From CAWJNF01 sp963844235 (lineage in GTDB: Bacteria > Actinomycetota > Thermoleophilia > Gaiellales > Gaiellaceae), in the NCBI GenBank assembly GCA_963844235.1, contig CAWJNF010000004.1, positions 1,178,001 through 1,242,000 of the forward strand: 64,000 nt of DNA. The letters run 5' to 3'. The position numbers and the translations under genes are program-made. A model generated the notes under the pieces. It was not told the DNA's origin, ran no database searches, and saw only the letters and a program-made list of their open reading frames with translations. Shown one piece after another: positions 19,253 through 28,809 of this stretch (position 1 is its first letter; each line of letters opens with the position of its first letter).

Positions 19253-21318
19253 CGTGGCACCGCCTCGGTGCTCGAGATCACGATCGTTCCGTCAGCGCCG
19301 ACCTGTGCGCTCAGAGCCGGCGGAACGAGGACAGTCGAGTCCTCCTGCTCGACGAGGGTCGGGCCCTGGAGGCCCTGGCCGGCGCGCAGCTCGCTTCGGT
19401 CGTACACCGGCGTGGCGACCATCCCGTGCCCGCCGAACCAGACCGGACGCTCACCTGACGATCGGGGCGGCCCGCTCGCCTCCGCCAGTGGCTCCAGCCG
19501 GATGCCGCCGAGGTGGCCCCGGCCGTTCACGCCGACGTTGACGATCTCCACCCTGCCGTCGCGAAACGCGTGCGCGAACTCGCGCTCGTGCGCCGCGTGG
19601 AAGGCCTCCGCGATCGCGTCGACCCACTCCGGCGCGCCAAGCCCCGTTGGAGCTCCGACGCGGATCTCGTACCCCTGCCCGGCATAGCGGCACTCCGCGT
19701 AACGCGCGACCGTCGTCCGGTCCTGCTCGAAACCGTCCCGTGCGAGCTGGGCTCTGGCCTCGCGTTCGAGGTTGGCGTACGCCGCCTCTACGTTGGCTTG
19801 GGCGGTTTCGGTGAGAAGCGTGATGAGCGAGACCGAGTAGCTGTGGATGACGTCGCTGCTGAGCAGGCCCATGGCCGACGCGATCCCGGGAAATCGAGGG
19901 GCCACGATTGCGGGAATTGCGAGCTCGCGCGCGATATCGGGCGCGAACAGCGGGCCTGCCCCGCCGAACGCAACGAGCGCGAAGTCGCGTGGATCGAGAC
20001 CCTTGCGGACGCTGTTGAGCTCGATGGCGTCGATCATGTGCGAGGTCGCGACGCGGACGATTCCGGCGGCCGCCTCATCGAGCGCCAACCCGAGCGGCGT
20101 CGCGACCTGCTCCTGGATCGCCCGCGTCGCATGCGACAGCGAGATGCTCATCCGACCGCCGAGGAACGACGCCTCGTTCAGCCGCCCGAGCACGAGCTGT
20201 GCGTCGGTCACCGTGGGCTCCGTCCCGCCGCGCCGGTAACACGCCGGCCCGGGATCGGCTCCGGCCGATCTGGGCCCGACCTGCAGCATCCCACCACGGT
20301 CGACGTACGCGACGGATCCCCCGCCCGCGCCGATCGTGGCCACGTCGATCATCGACAGGCGCAGGTGGAAGCCGCCGATCTGGTTCTCGAGCCAATGCTT
20401 GTGGCGGACCTGCCCCTCGTGAATGACACCGATATCAGCGGACGTCCCACCGACATCGAGCGTGATCAGGTTCTGGAACCCGGCGGCCTGCCCGGTCTCG
20501 CGACCTCCGATCACACCGCCCGCCGGGCCGGAGAGCAGCATGCTCACGGGTCTGCGCGAAACGGTCTCCGTTGGCTCCACGCCACCCGAGGATGTCATGA
20601 ACAACACGTCGCCCTGCACGCCTTCCTCGCCGAGGCGCCGACTCAGCCGCGCAAGGTACTCCCCCGTGACAGGGCCCACGTACGCGTTGACCACGACCGT
20701 GTTGAACGCCTCGTATTCCCGGTACTCCGGGCAGACCTCGTGGCGCAGCGACACGAATAGACCGGGCAACTGCTCCTCGAGCAGCTGCGCGACGCGCAAC
20801 TCGTGTGACGGATCCATGTACGAGTGTAGGAAGCAAACCGCCACCGCTTCCACCTGCTCGTCCCGAAGTGTCCCGATCGCATCGAGCACGGCCGCCTCGT
20901 CGAGCGGTTTCGTGACCACCCCGGGCGGCTCGACGCGCTCCGTCACGGGCAACCGCAGATACCGCGGCACGAGCGGTTGCTTCTGCCACGGGAGCTCCTG
21001 GTAGAGGCTGTAGTTCATCGGCTTCTTGTGCCGGGCGATGTGCAGCACGTCCCGAAAACCCTCGGTCGTCACGAGGCCCACGCGCGCGCCGGAGCGCTGC
21101 AGCACCGTGTTGGTCGCCACCGTGGTCCCGTGGAAGACCAGGTCGAGATCCGACAGGCGCATCCCAGCCTTCTCGCATGCCCCTCCCATGCCCTCGACGG
21201 TCGCGATCGACGGGTCCTTCGGCGTGCTCGGAACCTTGTGCACGATCAGGTCGCCGCCGTCACCGAGCAAGAAGACATCCGTGAACGTCCCCCCAACGTC
21301 AACGGCGATCTGCCTCAC
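19249..21318 (-). CDS. Hydantoinase A/oxoprolinase family protein
   Basis: A 689-residue HyuA-type subunit of the sugar-kinase/Hsp70 ATPase fold. It begins MRQIAVDVGGTFTDVFLLGD, the phosphate-1 motif. LITLDVGGTSADIGVIHEGQ near residue 290 is the second ATP-binding element, and LVAFGGAGPLFAPDIARELA near 460 is the adenosine motif. It heads a minus-strand operon hyuA-hyuB-ridA-unknown-LLM with short or overlapping junctions. The enzyme would use ATP to open a lactam or hydantoin ring. No regulator adjoins its start; a 195-base gap (21319-21513) separates it from the next gene and shows nothing else that I can support. Confidence 0.88.
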   Translation of the reverse strand: MRQIAVDVGGTFTDVFLLGDGGDLIVHKVPSTPKDPSIATVEGMGGACEKAGMRLSDLDLVFHGTTVATNTVLQRSGARVGLVTTEGFRDVLHIARHKKPMNYSLYQELPWQKQPLVPRYLRLPVTERVEPPGVVTKPLDEAAVLDAIGTLRDEQVEAVAVCFLHSYMDPSHELRVAQLLEEQLPGLFVSLRHEVCPEYREYEAFNTVVVNAYVGPVTGEYLARLSRRLGEEGVQGDVLFMTSSGGVEPTETVSRRPVSMLLSGPAGGVIGGRETGQAAGFQNLITLDVGGTSADIGVIHEGQVRHKHWLENQIGGFHLRLSMIDVATIGAGGGSVAYVDRGGMLQVGPRSAGADPGPACYRRGGTEPTVTDAQLVLGRLNEASFLGGRMSISLSHATRAIQEQVATPLGLALDEAAAGIVRVATSHMIDAIELNSVRKGLDPRDFALVAFGGAGPLFAPDIARELAIPAIVAPRFPGIASAMGLLSSDVIHSYSVSLITLLTETAQANVEAAYANLEREARAQLARDGFEQDRTTVARYAECRYAGQGYEIRVGAPTGLGAPEWVDAIAEAFHAAHEREFAHAFRDGRVEIVNVGVNGRGHLGGIRLEPLAEASGPPRSSGERPVWFGGHGMVATPVYDRSELRAGQGLQGPTLVEQEDSTVLVPPALSAQVGADGTIVISSTEAVPR

Positions 21319-21513
21319 GACACCCTCCTTCCACCCGACGTCTCGAGCATGGGCGACGGGACGTCGACCCAGCTGGGTGAATCCGGCAGAGGCATCGCCC
21401 CCACCGCCCGAACACCGAGGCCGTACAAGCCTTCCCCGCCGGTCAGTCCGCGCGGATCTCCACGGCGCATCAGGAAGTGGCGGCGGACGACAGACCCGGT
21501 CAGGCGGCCGCCG

Positions 21514-21983
21514 CTATGGAGTGCCTGGAAGCCAACCCGCGTTGCTATCGACGTCCTGGTCGCGGCGGAACTCCGTGCACTCGACGCGCACTCCATGACG
21601 GATCGGGCCGGGGACGAACGCGGATACCCGGCCGCGTCCGCTGCCGAGCGGAGCCGTCTCACTGTCCTCCGACAGCGCGGCGACAGCGTCCGGAACGTCG
21701 TCGACACCGAAGCAGATGTGATGGATCCCCTCGCCGTGCTCTTCGAGGAAACGGGCGATCTCGCTGTTCTGGTCGAGCGGCTGCACAAGCTGCAGGTACG
21801 CATCGCCGCAGTCGAGGTACGTGAGGCGCACCCGGGGCCCTCGATCTCGTCGCTCGTGACTACCGCGAGGCCCAGCCGATCCCGGAAGTGCATGAGCGCG
21901 GTCTCGGTGTTGCGAACCACAAGCCCGACATGATCGAGTCGACGGATCGTCGTCGTCGCGGGCCCCGGAGATGTTCCTGTCAT
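21514..21983 (-). CDS. VOC-fold protein, methylmalonyl-CoA epimerase-like, one frameshift
   Basis: Reading starts at 21983 with RRLDHVGLVVRNTETALMHF (first metal-ligand His, then the typical epimerase strand), runs to TSDEIEGP, then shifts frame at about 21838 within a C run and continues RVRLTYLDCGDAYLQLVQPL and EEHGEGIHHICFGVDDVPDA (second metal-ligand His). Adding one C restores about 156 residues, the family length. The HHICFGV segment and overall pattern resemble methylmalonyl-CoA epimerase. The genuine substrate may be another 2-substituted acyl-CoA or a dioxygenase substrate. It is the gene nearest the FadR-type regulator, about 90 bases from it. Confidence 0.72.
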
Positions 21984-22073
21984 ACGAGTAGACGATTGAC
22001 GATACGATCACAGACTACGGGAGTGCGGTGCAACGTGCCGGCGGCCGGCTCAAGTGAGCGACAGGCAGCGCGC

Positions 22074-22847
22074 TCAGCCGGTGGCGACGGTCCGCTCAGC
22101 GGCCTCCGGCAGCGTCCGTTCACGCCAGAGCCGTTCCACGTCGTCGAGGTGGGTGCCCATAGCCTCCCGGGCACCGTCGGTGTCCCCGGCCACGATCGCG
22201 CCGAGGATCCGGCGATGGTAGTCGACCGCCATCTCTCGCGCTTCTGCCGAGAACGCGAGGTTCTCGCGCCTGATCTCGAGCTGGACGTCACCGATCGCGT
22301 CAAGCACTACCAGGTACAGCTCGTTGTGAGTTGCGCGTGCAACCTCCCGGTGGAACTCGACGTCGTTCACAGCCGCTGACTCGACGTTGCCGATTGAGGC
22401 CTCGAAGCGCTTGCAGGCCTCGGTGAGGCTCACGATGTCCTTATCGCTCCGCTGTGCCGCTGCGACGCCGGCCATCTGGACCTCGAGCGTCCTTCGCACC
22501 TCGTGTACCTTCGGATAATCGAGCGTGGAACCGCGAAGAAACAGGCTCATCGACTCGCTGACGGCCGCCGCATCGACAGCCGCAACCCGGAGCCCGCTTC
22601 CGGACCGTACCTCGATCACGCCTTTCGCCGCAAGGGCTCGGACCGCTTCGCGGACGACGGTACGTGAGACGCCGAACTGCTCGCCGAGCTCGCGTTCCGA
22701 TGGCAACCGGTCACCAGGCTTAAGCCGTCGTGAGAGGATCGTCTTCAGCATCATGTCCGCGACCTTGTCGGAGAGCCGCGGCTCGCGGCTCACCCGCTCG
22801 AAGAGTTCCGCCTTGCCCGCCTCGGCCCGCTCGTCTGCAGCCATCAT
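22074..22847 (-). CDS. GntR-family regulator, FadR subfamily (FCD domain)
   Basis: A 257-residue repressor-type protein. The N-terminal winged helix is clear: GDRLPSERELGEQFGVSRTV followed by VREAVRALAAKGVIEVRSGSG. The C-terminal FCD domain shows the metal/ligand pattern with NDVEFHREVARATHN and EAMGTHLDDVERLWRERTL. FCD regulators usually sense sugar acids, lactate or other carboxylates. Two TGGTATACCA-like sites, the kind of palindrome bound by FadR-type GntR proteins such as UxuR/ExuR, lie at 26219 and 37757 in front of catabolic genes; I infer this protein binds them. The 187 bases upstream of its start contain no gene. Confidence 0.88.
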   Translation of the reverse strand: MMAADERAEAGKAELFERVSREPRLSDKVADMMLKTILSRRLKPGDRLPSERELGEQFGVSRTVVREAVRALAAKGVIEVRSGSGLRVAAVDAAAVSESMSLFLRGSTLDYPKVHEVRRTLEVQMAGVAAAQRSDKDIVSLTEACKRFEASIGNVESAAVNDVEFHREVARATHNELYLVVLDAIGDVQLEIRRENLAFSAEAREMAVDYHRRILGAIVAGDTDGAREAMGTHLDDVERLWRERTLPEAAERTVATG

Positions 22848-23034
22848 TCGGCTTCCGAGACTACACCATGCCGCATTCCAGACGCCGTAGTCCAGATTGC
22901 GCTACGGACCTGGACCCCGGCCGGCTATGGCCCGAGGGCGTCGATCTTTCTCTCGAAACGGTCAGGCACGCCGGCGACGGCTCCGGTGTGGCTCGTCGAC
23001 GAGGGCGACGATGCGGCGGAGCGCCTCCGCCACG

Positions 23035-24155
23035 CTACTCCGCCGCGGCGAGGAAGGCTCGCTGGTCCTCGACATAGCGTTGGATACCGTCGCGGACCGA
23101 CCCGTACTGCGGCTCCCAGCCGAGCTGCTCGCGGGCGTTCTCGATCGAGAGCTGCCCGCGCAGCTCGACGATCGGCTTCTCGGCGTCGGCGAGCTCTTCC
23201 CCGATCTCGATGTCGGCGCCCGGCACGAGCTCCATGACGATCCTGGCGACTTCGGTCGTCGTCACGAGCGGACGGCCGGTTGCCCCGTAGAAGATCCGGT
23301 CGGCGTCGTCGGGCGCTGCGAGCATCGCGACGACGAGCCCCCCGATATCGCTCGCGTGCGTGTAGTCGCGCGGGTGCTTGCCGCCGAACTCGAACCTGAG
23401 CTTCTCCCCGCGGACCGAGCCCTCGACCATCTGCTTGATGGGCCCGACCAGGGAGTCATGCCTAGCCCGTAAACGGCCGACGGTCTAATCGTGCGGAAGT
23501 TGATGCCGTGTGTCTGGTGATAGGCGAAGCAGAGTGCCTCCGCGGCCGCCTTCGAGCAGCCGTAGAAGTCCGTCCCGGGGCCTCTGTCGGCGAGGAAGAT
23601 CGGATGCTTCGCATCGATCGGCTCGTACTCGACCCCGGGAATGACCCCGATCGAGGAGAAGTTGACGATCCGCTCGACGTCGAACGCGATCGCAGCCTCG
23701 AGCACGTTGACGACGCCGCCGACATTGACGCGGAACATCGTCGTCCGGTTTGCTGCGAGCACCGTCGGATTGATGATCGTTGCCATATGGACGATCTCGT
23801 TCACACGATGCGTGCGCACGACGTCGAAGAAGCGGGCCGTGTCGTCGATCGAGCCGCGCTCGAAGACCACCTCCTCGATGCGCCCGCCGATCACGAAGCG
23901 TCCCTCCGGCGAGGGCTCGTTGACGTCGAAGCCGACAACGCGCTCACGGCCCGAGTCGAGCAGTGCTCGGACGACGTGGCAGCCGACGAAACCGCCGCCG
24001 CCTGTGACGACCGCGACGCTCTCGGCCGGCGGCCGGCGCTCGCGCTCCCTCGGGCCGACCGCGACCCGCCCGATGCCCTCCTCAAAACCCTCCGTGCTCA
24101 CGAAGCCCTCCGACACGAGCCCTCCTTCCGAGGCCGCTTGCGCCAAATCCGCCAT
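23035..24155 (-). CDS. NAD-dependent epimerase/dehydratase (extended SDR), one frameshift
   Basis: Reads from 24155 through VAVVTGGGGFVGCHVVRALL (NAD-binding motif), the NVGGVVNVLEAA segment, and DFYGCSKAAAEALCF (catalytic YxxxK) to RPSAVYGLGMTPW. It then shifts frame at about 23449 in GGGCCCATC, one C short, and continues IKQMVEGSV and KHPRDYTHASDIGG to GWEPQYGSVRDGIQRYVEDQ. The restored protein is about 373 residues. The start is uncertain: roughly 45 residues precede the NAD motif, and GTG codons inside would be closer to the norm. It probably acts on an NDP-sugar or a free aldose/uronate; a paralogue is at 37812. It diverges from the lactonase-like gene. Confidence 0.8.
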
Positions 24156-24203
24156 CCCGCTTGCGCCAATCCGTCATACAGGCGTACGATCCGACCGGAT
24201 TCT

Positions 24204-26171
24204 ATGGCGGAGCTACCGACGCGGTACGAGCTCTGGTACGGGCGGGACGAGCCGCCGGTGGAACGACGTCTCCTGCGCGCCGGCCCGGTCGAGTTCCAGC
24301 TGGAGAAAACCGACCTCCGCTACGGCCGTGCCGGACCGACGGAGGTCGTCCGCCGCCTCTACGTCGCCATCCGCGACAGCGAGTGGAACACGATCCCGGC
24401 CGAGGTCTCCGGGCTGGAGGTCGAGGCGACGGAGGATCGGTTCACGATCCGCTTCGAGGCGAGGAACCGAGCCGATCAGATCGACTTCCGCTGGCAAGGC
24501 GCGATCGAGGGAGTGGAAGGAACCGTTACGGCAGAGCTGGACGGGGTGGCCGAATCCGACTTCCTCTACGGCCGGATCGGCTTCTGCGTGCTGCATGCGC
24601 CCAACTGCGCGGGGCGCCCGTACCGGGCCCGGACGCCCAGCGGGCCGATCGAGGGTGAGCTGCCGCTCCTGGTCGGCCCCCAGGAGATCCGGCACGGCAC
24701 GGTCTACCCGCTCTTCCCGTCCTACGAAGAGCTCGAGATCGACCTCGACGATGACACGACTGTGCGCTTCGCCTTCGAGGGCGACCTCTTCGAGATGGAG
24801 GACCAGCGCAACTGGACGGACGGCTCGTTCAAGACCTACTCGACGCCGCTCGCCCTCGGCTATCCCCACCAGGCCCGGAAAGGCCAGGTGATCCGCCAGC
24901 GCATCGTGATGTCGTGTCGTTGCCCGGCCGGGACGGGCAGCGACCCGTACGGCCAGACATCGGCAACGCTCACCCTGGGCGAGGCGCTGTCGCGGCGCCT
25001 GCCGCAGATCGGCGTGGGCATGGCGAGTCACGGCAACCCGCTGTCCGAACGCGATGCGGCCCTGCTCCGCTCCCTGCGGCTCGACCACCTGCGGTTCGAT
25101 CTCCACGTCGGCGAGCCTCAGCAACGCCCAAGCCTCGAGCAGGCGGGCCGCGACGCCCTGGCGATCGGAGCGGCGCTGGAGCTCGCCGTCTTCGTGACGG
25201 ACGATGCCGAGCGCGAGCTCGTCGAGCTTGGCTCGATGCTCCCGCTGGACGGCGTCGCCGTCGCCCGCGTGCTCGTCTTCCACGAGAGCGAGAGGGTGAC
25301 GAACGCCCGCTGGGTCCGGCTTGCCCGTGAGCATCTGGGGCCCTTGCTCGGGGCCGTGCCCTTCGCCGGTGGGACGAACGCCTACTTTGCCGAGCTCAAC
25401 CGCGACAGGCCCGACGCGGAGACCGTCGACGCTATCGCGTATTCGGTCAACCCGCAGGTGCACGCATTCGACGAGGCCTCGATCGTGGAGACTGCCGAGG
25501 CGCAGGCCGACACGGTGCGCTCGGCGGGCGCGTTCTCGGCCGGCAAGCCCATCGTCGTCGGACCTGTCACGTTTCTGCCGCGCTTCAACCCTCACGCAAC
25601 CGGGCCCGACCGTGCGCCGGCTCCGGGCGAGCTCCCCGCGCAGGTCGACCCGCGCCAGATGTCCCTCTTCGGTGCGGCCTGGACAGTCGCCAGCGCAAAG
25701 CACCTCGCCGAGAGCGGCGCGGCCGCCGTCACGTACTACGAAACGACGGGCTGGCGGGGTGTCGTCGAGACGGCGGAGGGCCCGCCGCTCCCCGAGCGCT
25801 TCCCGTCTATCCCCGGCATGGTCTTCCCCATCTACCACGTGCTCGCCGACCTTGCCGACCGCGAGCAGGCTGCGGTCGTCGCGCTCGAGAGCTCTGCGCC
25901 GCTCGCGGTCGAGGGCCTCGCCCTCGTCGACGAGGACTCGCTTCGGCTTCTCCTCGCCTCCTTCGTCCCCGTGGCACAGGACGTCGCGCTCGTGGGGCTC
26001 CCTGAGGGGACGGCGTTGCTGCGCCGCCTGAACGAGAGCACGGCCGAGGCGGCGCTCTTCGACCCGGAAGGGTTTCGGTCAGCCGCCGAGCGGGTCGCTC
26101 CGGCCGGCAGCCGGCTCGAGCTGGGTCTCGCTCCGTTCGAGGTCGTACGCATCGACCTCGCTCGTGCCTGA
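24204..26171 (+). CDS. D-apionate lactonase-like protein (two-domain, TIM-barrel)
   Basis: A 655-residue cytoplasmic protein starting MAELPTRYELWYGRDEPPVE. The N-terminal beta-sandwich half has phrases I associate with the ApnL family: RLLRAGPVEFQLEKTDLRY, SDFLYGRIGFCVLHAP, and especially GDLFEMEDQRNWTDGSFKTY followed by PLALGYPH. The C-terminal half is a TIM-barrel-like domain (IGVGMASHGNPLSERDAALL; AVPFAGGTNAYFAELN; GAAAVTYYETTGWRG). ApnL opens D-apionolactone to D-apionate in branched-sugar catabolism. Identification is from memory of family motifs, so the precise lactone is inferred. It diverges from the epimerase gene and precedes the oxidoreductase operon, fitting a sugar-acid pathway. 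Confidence 0.68.
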   Translation: MAELPTRYELWYGRDEPPVERRLLRAGPVEFQLEKTDLRYGRAGPTEVVRRLYVAIRDSEWNTIPAEVSGLEVEATEDRFTIRFEARNRADQIDFRWQGAIEGVEGTVTAELDGVAESDFLYGRIGFCVLHAPNCAGRPYRARTPSGPIEGELPLLVGPQEIRHGTVYPLFPSYEELEIDLDDDTTVRFAFEGDLFEMEDQRNWTDGSFKTYSTPLALGYPHQARKGQVIRQRIVMSCRCPAGTGSDPYGQTSATLTLGEALSRRLPQIGVGMASHGNPLSERDAALLRSLRLDHLRFDLHVGEPQQRPSLEQAGRDALAIGAALELAVFVTDDAERELVELGSMLPLDGVAVARVLVFHESERVTNARWVRLAREHLGPLLGAVPFAGGTNAYFAELNRDRPDAETVDAIAYSVNPQVHAFDEASIVETAEAQADTVRSAGAFSAGKPIVVGPVTFLPRFNPHATGPDRAPAPGELPAQVDPRQMSLFGAAWTVASAKHLAESGAAAVTYYETTGWRGVVETAEGPPLPERFPSIPGMVFPIYHVLADLADREQAAVVALESSAPLAVEGLALVDEDSLRLLLASFVPVAQDVALVGLPEGTALLRRLNESTAEAALFDPEGFRSAAERVAPAGSRLELGLAPFEVVRIDLARA

Positions 26172-26218
26172 GCCTGCCGGCGTGGCGCCGTGGGTGGGCA
26201 ATCAGTAGGATGGCGCAC

Positions 26219-26228
26219 CGGTATACCA
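26219..26228. promoter_or_regulatory. Candidate GntR/FadR-type operator (CGGTATACCA)
   Basis: The core GGTATACC is a perfect 8-base palindrome located 17 bases before the ATG at 26245, just ahead of the ribosome-binding site GGAGGAA (26234-26240). A possible -10 box TAGGAT is at 26206-26211, so a bound repressor would block transcription start or early elongation. The site shares nine of ten bases with the one at 37757-37766. Its shape matches operators of FCD-type GntR regulators; the likely protein is the one encoded at 22074-22847. Confidence 0.55.
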
Positions 26229-26244
26229 GTCACGGAGGAAGCTC

Positions 26245-27171
26245 ATGAGGATCGCGGTAGTGGGGGCCGGAGCGATGGGGTCGATTGTCGGCGCGGGCTT
26301 CGCCGAAGCCGGTCACGACACGGTTCTCGTCGACGTCGTCCAGCCGCTCGTCGACAAGATCAACGCTGACGGCGTCACCGTTCGCGACAAATCAGGCGAG
26401 GAGCGGACGACCCGGATCGAGGCGACGACCGACCCGGCGCAGGTCGGCCCAGTCGACGTCGTCATCGTGTTCGTCAAGTGCTACCAGACGGAGGCGGCCG
26501 CGCGGGCGGGAGCACCTCTGGTCGGCGACAGCACCGTGGTGGCCTCGCTCCAGAACGGTTGGGGCAACGAAGAGGTGCTCGCTCAGCATTTCGGCGCCCG
26601 GCGAGTCGTGGCCGGCGTGACGTACAACTCCGGCAGCTTCCTCGAGCTCGGCAAGGTTGCGCATACGAGCGACGGCCCGACTCTCGTCGGACCGTTCGAG
26701 GGTACGTCCCTCGACGGTGCACGCCGGCTCGGGGAGGCGCTCTCCTCCGCCGGCTTCGAGGTCGACGTCACCGAGACGATCCGGAGCGAGATCTGGAAGA
26801 AGTTGATCCTCAACGCCGCCACGCTGCCTACCGCGGCGCTCAGCGGCCTCCGCACAGGACCGCTTGGCGAGCCGGGCCCGATGCTCGACCTGATCGACGC
26901 GGCGGCGCGGGAGGCCGCAGCCGTCGCGCGGGCCGCCGGATACGACATCGATCCTGAGGAGCGGATCGAGACGATCCACAGATTGCTCTCCCGCGGCGGC
27001 GACGGCAAGGCGTCGATGCTCCAGGACTTCGAGGCGGGTCGACGGAGCGAGATCGAGGTGATCACGGGCGCTGTGCTACGGGAGGCGGAGGGGCACGGCG
27101 TGGACGTTGCGGTCAATCGAGCGCTGTTCGCTCTGGTCGAAGGTCATGAGCGGGCGCGCGGGATCGCATGA
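26245..27171 (+). CDS. Ketopantoate reductase (PanE/ApbA) family 2-oxo-acid reductase
   Basis: A 308-residue protein with the N-terminal NADP motif MRIAVVGAGAMGSIVGAGFA and the family's central LQNGWGNEEVL and VTYNSGSF segments. SEIWKKLILNAATLPTAAL holds the catalytic Lys, followed by the C-terminal helical ApbA_C domain (SMLQDFEAGRRSEIEVITGA). True PanE makes pantoate, but the context here is sugar-acid catabolism, so a related 2-oxo-acid/hydroxy-acid oxidoreductase is more likely. It has a strong RBS, the operator-like palindrome just upstream, and overlaps the next gene by four bases. Confidence 0.85.
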   Translation: MRIAVVGAGAMGSIVGAGFAEAGHDTVLVDVVQPLVDKINADGVTVRDKSGEERTTRIEATTDPAQVGPVDVVIVFVKCYQTEAAARAGAPLVGDSTVVASLQNGWGNEEVLAQHFGARRVVAGVTYNSGSFLELGKVAHTSDGPTLVGPFEGTSLDGARRLGEALSSAGFEVDVTETIRSEIWKKLILNAATLPTAALSGLRTGPLGEPGPMLDLIDAAAREAAAVARAAGYDIDPEERIETIHRLLSRGGDGKASMLQDFEAGRRSEIEVITGAVLREAEGHGVDVAVNRALFALVEGHERARGIA

Positions 27172-27950
27172 GCACCACGATCACCTTCTGGGGCGCCGCC
27201 GGCTTCGAGATCACGTGGCCTGGTAGGCGCCTCCTCGTCGACCCGTTCCTGACCGGAAACCCAGCGTCCCCTCTCGCACCCGACACGGTCGAGACCCCGG
27301 ACGTGATCCTCGTCAGCCACGCCGCCTTCGACCACGTTGGCGACACGGCCACAATCGCGAAGCGAACAGGTGCTCCGATCATCTGCGGCGGCGACGTCCG
27401 CATCCTGCTCATGGACCAGGGTGTCGACGGCGACCAGATCCAGGCAACCGTCTGGGGCATCGTCACCGAGGTCGCCGGTGTCGTCGTCCGGCCGGTCGAG
27501 TGCCATCACTGGTCCATGTCTCGCCTGAGCAGTGGGGAGACACTGAGCGGAACGCCGCTCGCGTTCATCTTCGAGACAGAGCCAGGCGTCCGGATCTACC
27601 ACTACGGCGACACCGCGATCTTCGACATGCGACTCATCGGTGAGCTCTATGGGCCCACAATCGGCCTGCTCGGCTGCACGAATCCGCAAGAGCTCCTCGA
27701 CGCGGTTCCAGGGCCCGGCCGCTTCCTCACGGGCGAGCTGTCGCCCGACGAGGCGGCACGCGCAGCCGAGATGCTCGGCGTCGAGCTCGCGGTAGCGTGC
27801 CACTACCTGGCGAAGAACCCGGACGTCGACGAGTTCCTCGAGCTCGTGCCGAAGCACGACTCGACCGGACGGCGCAAGGCGCTGGCTCCACGCGTCGGCG
27901 AGTCGATCGTGGTCGAGGACCGCGACTATCGAATCGAGGGAAGCCCCTAG
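27168..27950 (+). CDS. Metallo-beta-lactamase-fold hydrolase (UPF0173-like) with altered metal motif
   Basis: A 260-residue MBL-fold protein beginning STTITFWGAAGFEITWPGRR. The diagnostic HxHxDH motif reads HAAFDH (residues 51-56): the second His is Ala53, while His51, Asp55 and His56 remain. Downstream, CHHW (near 107-110), HYGDTAIFD (near 145) and CHYLAKNPD (near 205) supply the other expected ligand positions. Related UPF0173 proteins hydrolyse lactones or cyclic esters. The missing His suggests a single-metal enzyme or weakened site. It overlaps its upstream neighbour by four bases and its downstream neighbour by one (TAGTG), so it belongs to the same operon. Confidence 0.78.
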   Translation: MSTTITFWGAAGFEITWPGRRLLVDPFLTGNPASPLAPDTVETPDVILVSHAAFDHVGDTATIAKRTGAPIICGGDVRILLMDQGVDGDQIQATVWGIVTEVAGVVVRPVECHHWSMSRLSSGETLSGTPLAFIFETEPGVRIYHYGDTAIFDMRLIGELYGPTIGLLGCTNPQELLDAVPGPGRFLTGELSPDEAARAAEMLGVELAVACHYLAKNPDVDEFLELVPKHDSTGRRKALAPRVGESIVVEDRDYRIEGSP

Positions 27951-28809
27951 TGCGTCTCCTCACCTACGAGAAGAACGGCAAGGTAGCCGTGGGGATCCGC
28001 GTACCCGACGGCATCGCGCCTTCGGGCTACGACGACATGGTGCGGCTGATCGAGGATGGAGCAAGCGGGCTCGAGCGCGCGTACGCTGCCGCAGAGAGCG
28101 CGGCCGGCGCTGGGCAGCTCGTCGAGCCGGATCGAGTCCTCGCCCCGATCCCGCGCCCCCGACTGATGCTCTACATGGGCATCAACTTCAAGAGCCACGG
28201 CGATGAGCTCAGCGCCGAGATGCCCCCGCCACCGTCTATCCCGCTCTTCTTCTCGAAACTACCGAGCGCGGTGATCGGGCCGGGGGAGCCGATCGTCATC
28301 CCGACGCCCGAGACCCAGGCCGACTACGAGGTCGAGCTCGCCTGCGTCATCGGTCGGACGACGAAGAAGGTCCAGGCTGTAGACGCATACGGCTACGTCT
28401 TCGGCTGGACCGTGGCCCACGACGTGAGCGCCCGGGACGTCCAGATGACGGAGAATCAGCTCACCCTGGGGAAAGGACCCGACACGTTCGCTCCGCTGGG
28501 ACCCGAGATCGTGACCGCGGACGAGATCCGGGACCCAACCGGACTTCAGGTCGCGACATTCCTCAACGGCGAGCGGATGCAATGGGCCTCGACCTCCGAT
28601 CTGATCTGGACGTTCAACCAGCTGATCGAGTACGCGAGCTCCTACGTCACCCTCGAGCCCGGCGACATCGTCACATCCGGGACCCCGGCGGCATCGGCTA
28701 CTTTCGCGACCCACAGCGGTGGCTGACGCCGGGCGACGAAGTGACCGTCGAGGTCGAAGGGATCGGTCGGCTGACGAACCCCGTAGCCGCAGGCTGGGGA
28801 CGTGCCTGA
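27950..28809 (+). CDS. Fumarylacetoacetate hydrolase (FAH) family protein, one frameshift
   Basis: The start is a GTG sharing a base with the preceding stop (VRLLTYEKNGKVAVGIRV). The FAH fold is clear: LMLYMGINFKSHGDE, then the metal-binding ADYEVELACVIGR, FGWTVAHDVSARDVQ, and YVTLEPGDIVTSGTPA. At about 28690 the reading slips (CCGGCGGCATC lacks one G) and resumes with GIGYFRDPQRWLTPGDEVTV to the end. Restored length is about 286 residues. Such enzymes hydrolyse or decarboxylate C-C bonds of 2,4-dioxo acids or dehydrate sugar acids. It overlaps the following dehydrogenase gene by eight bases. A paralogue lies at 36760. Confidence 0.8.

Noticed and set aside
24213..25838. Long minus-strand frame opposite the lactonase-like gene
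   Set aside because: Arg/Glu/Leu-rich antisense translation without recognisable domain; the plus-strand frame carries family motifs.
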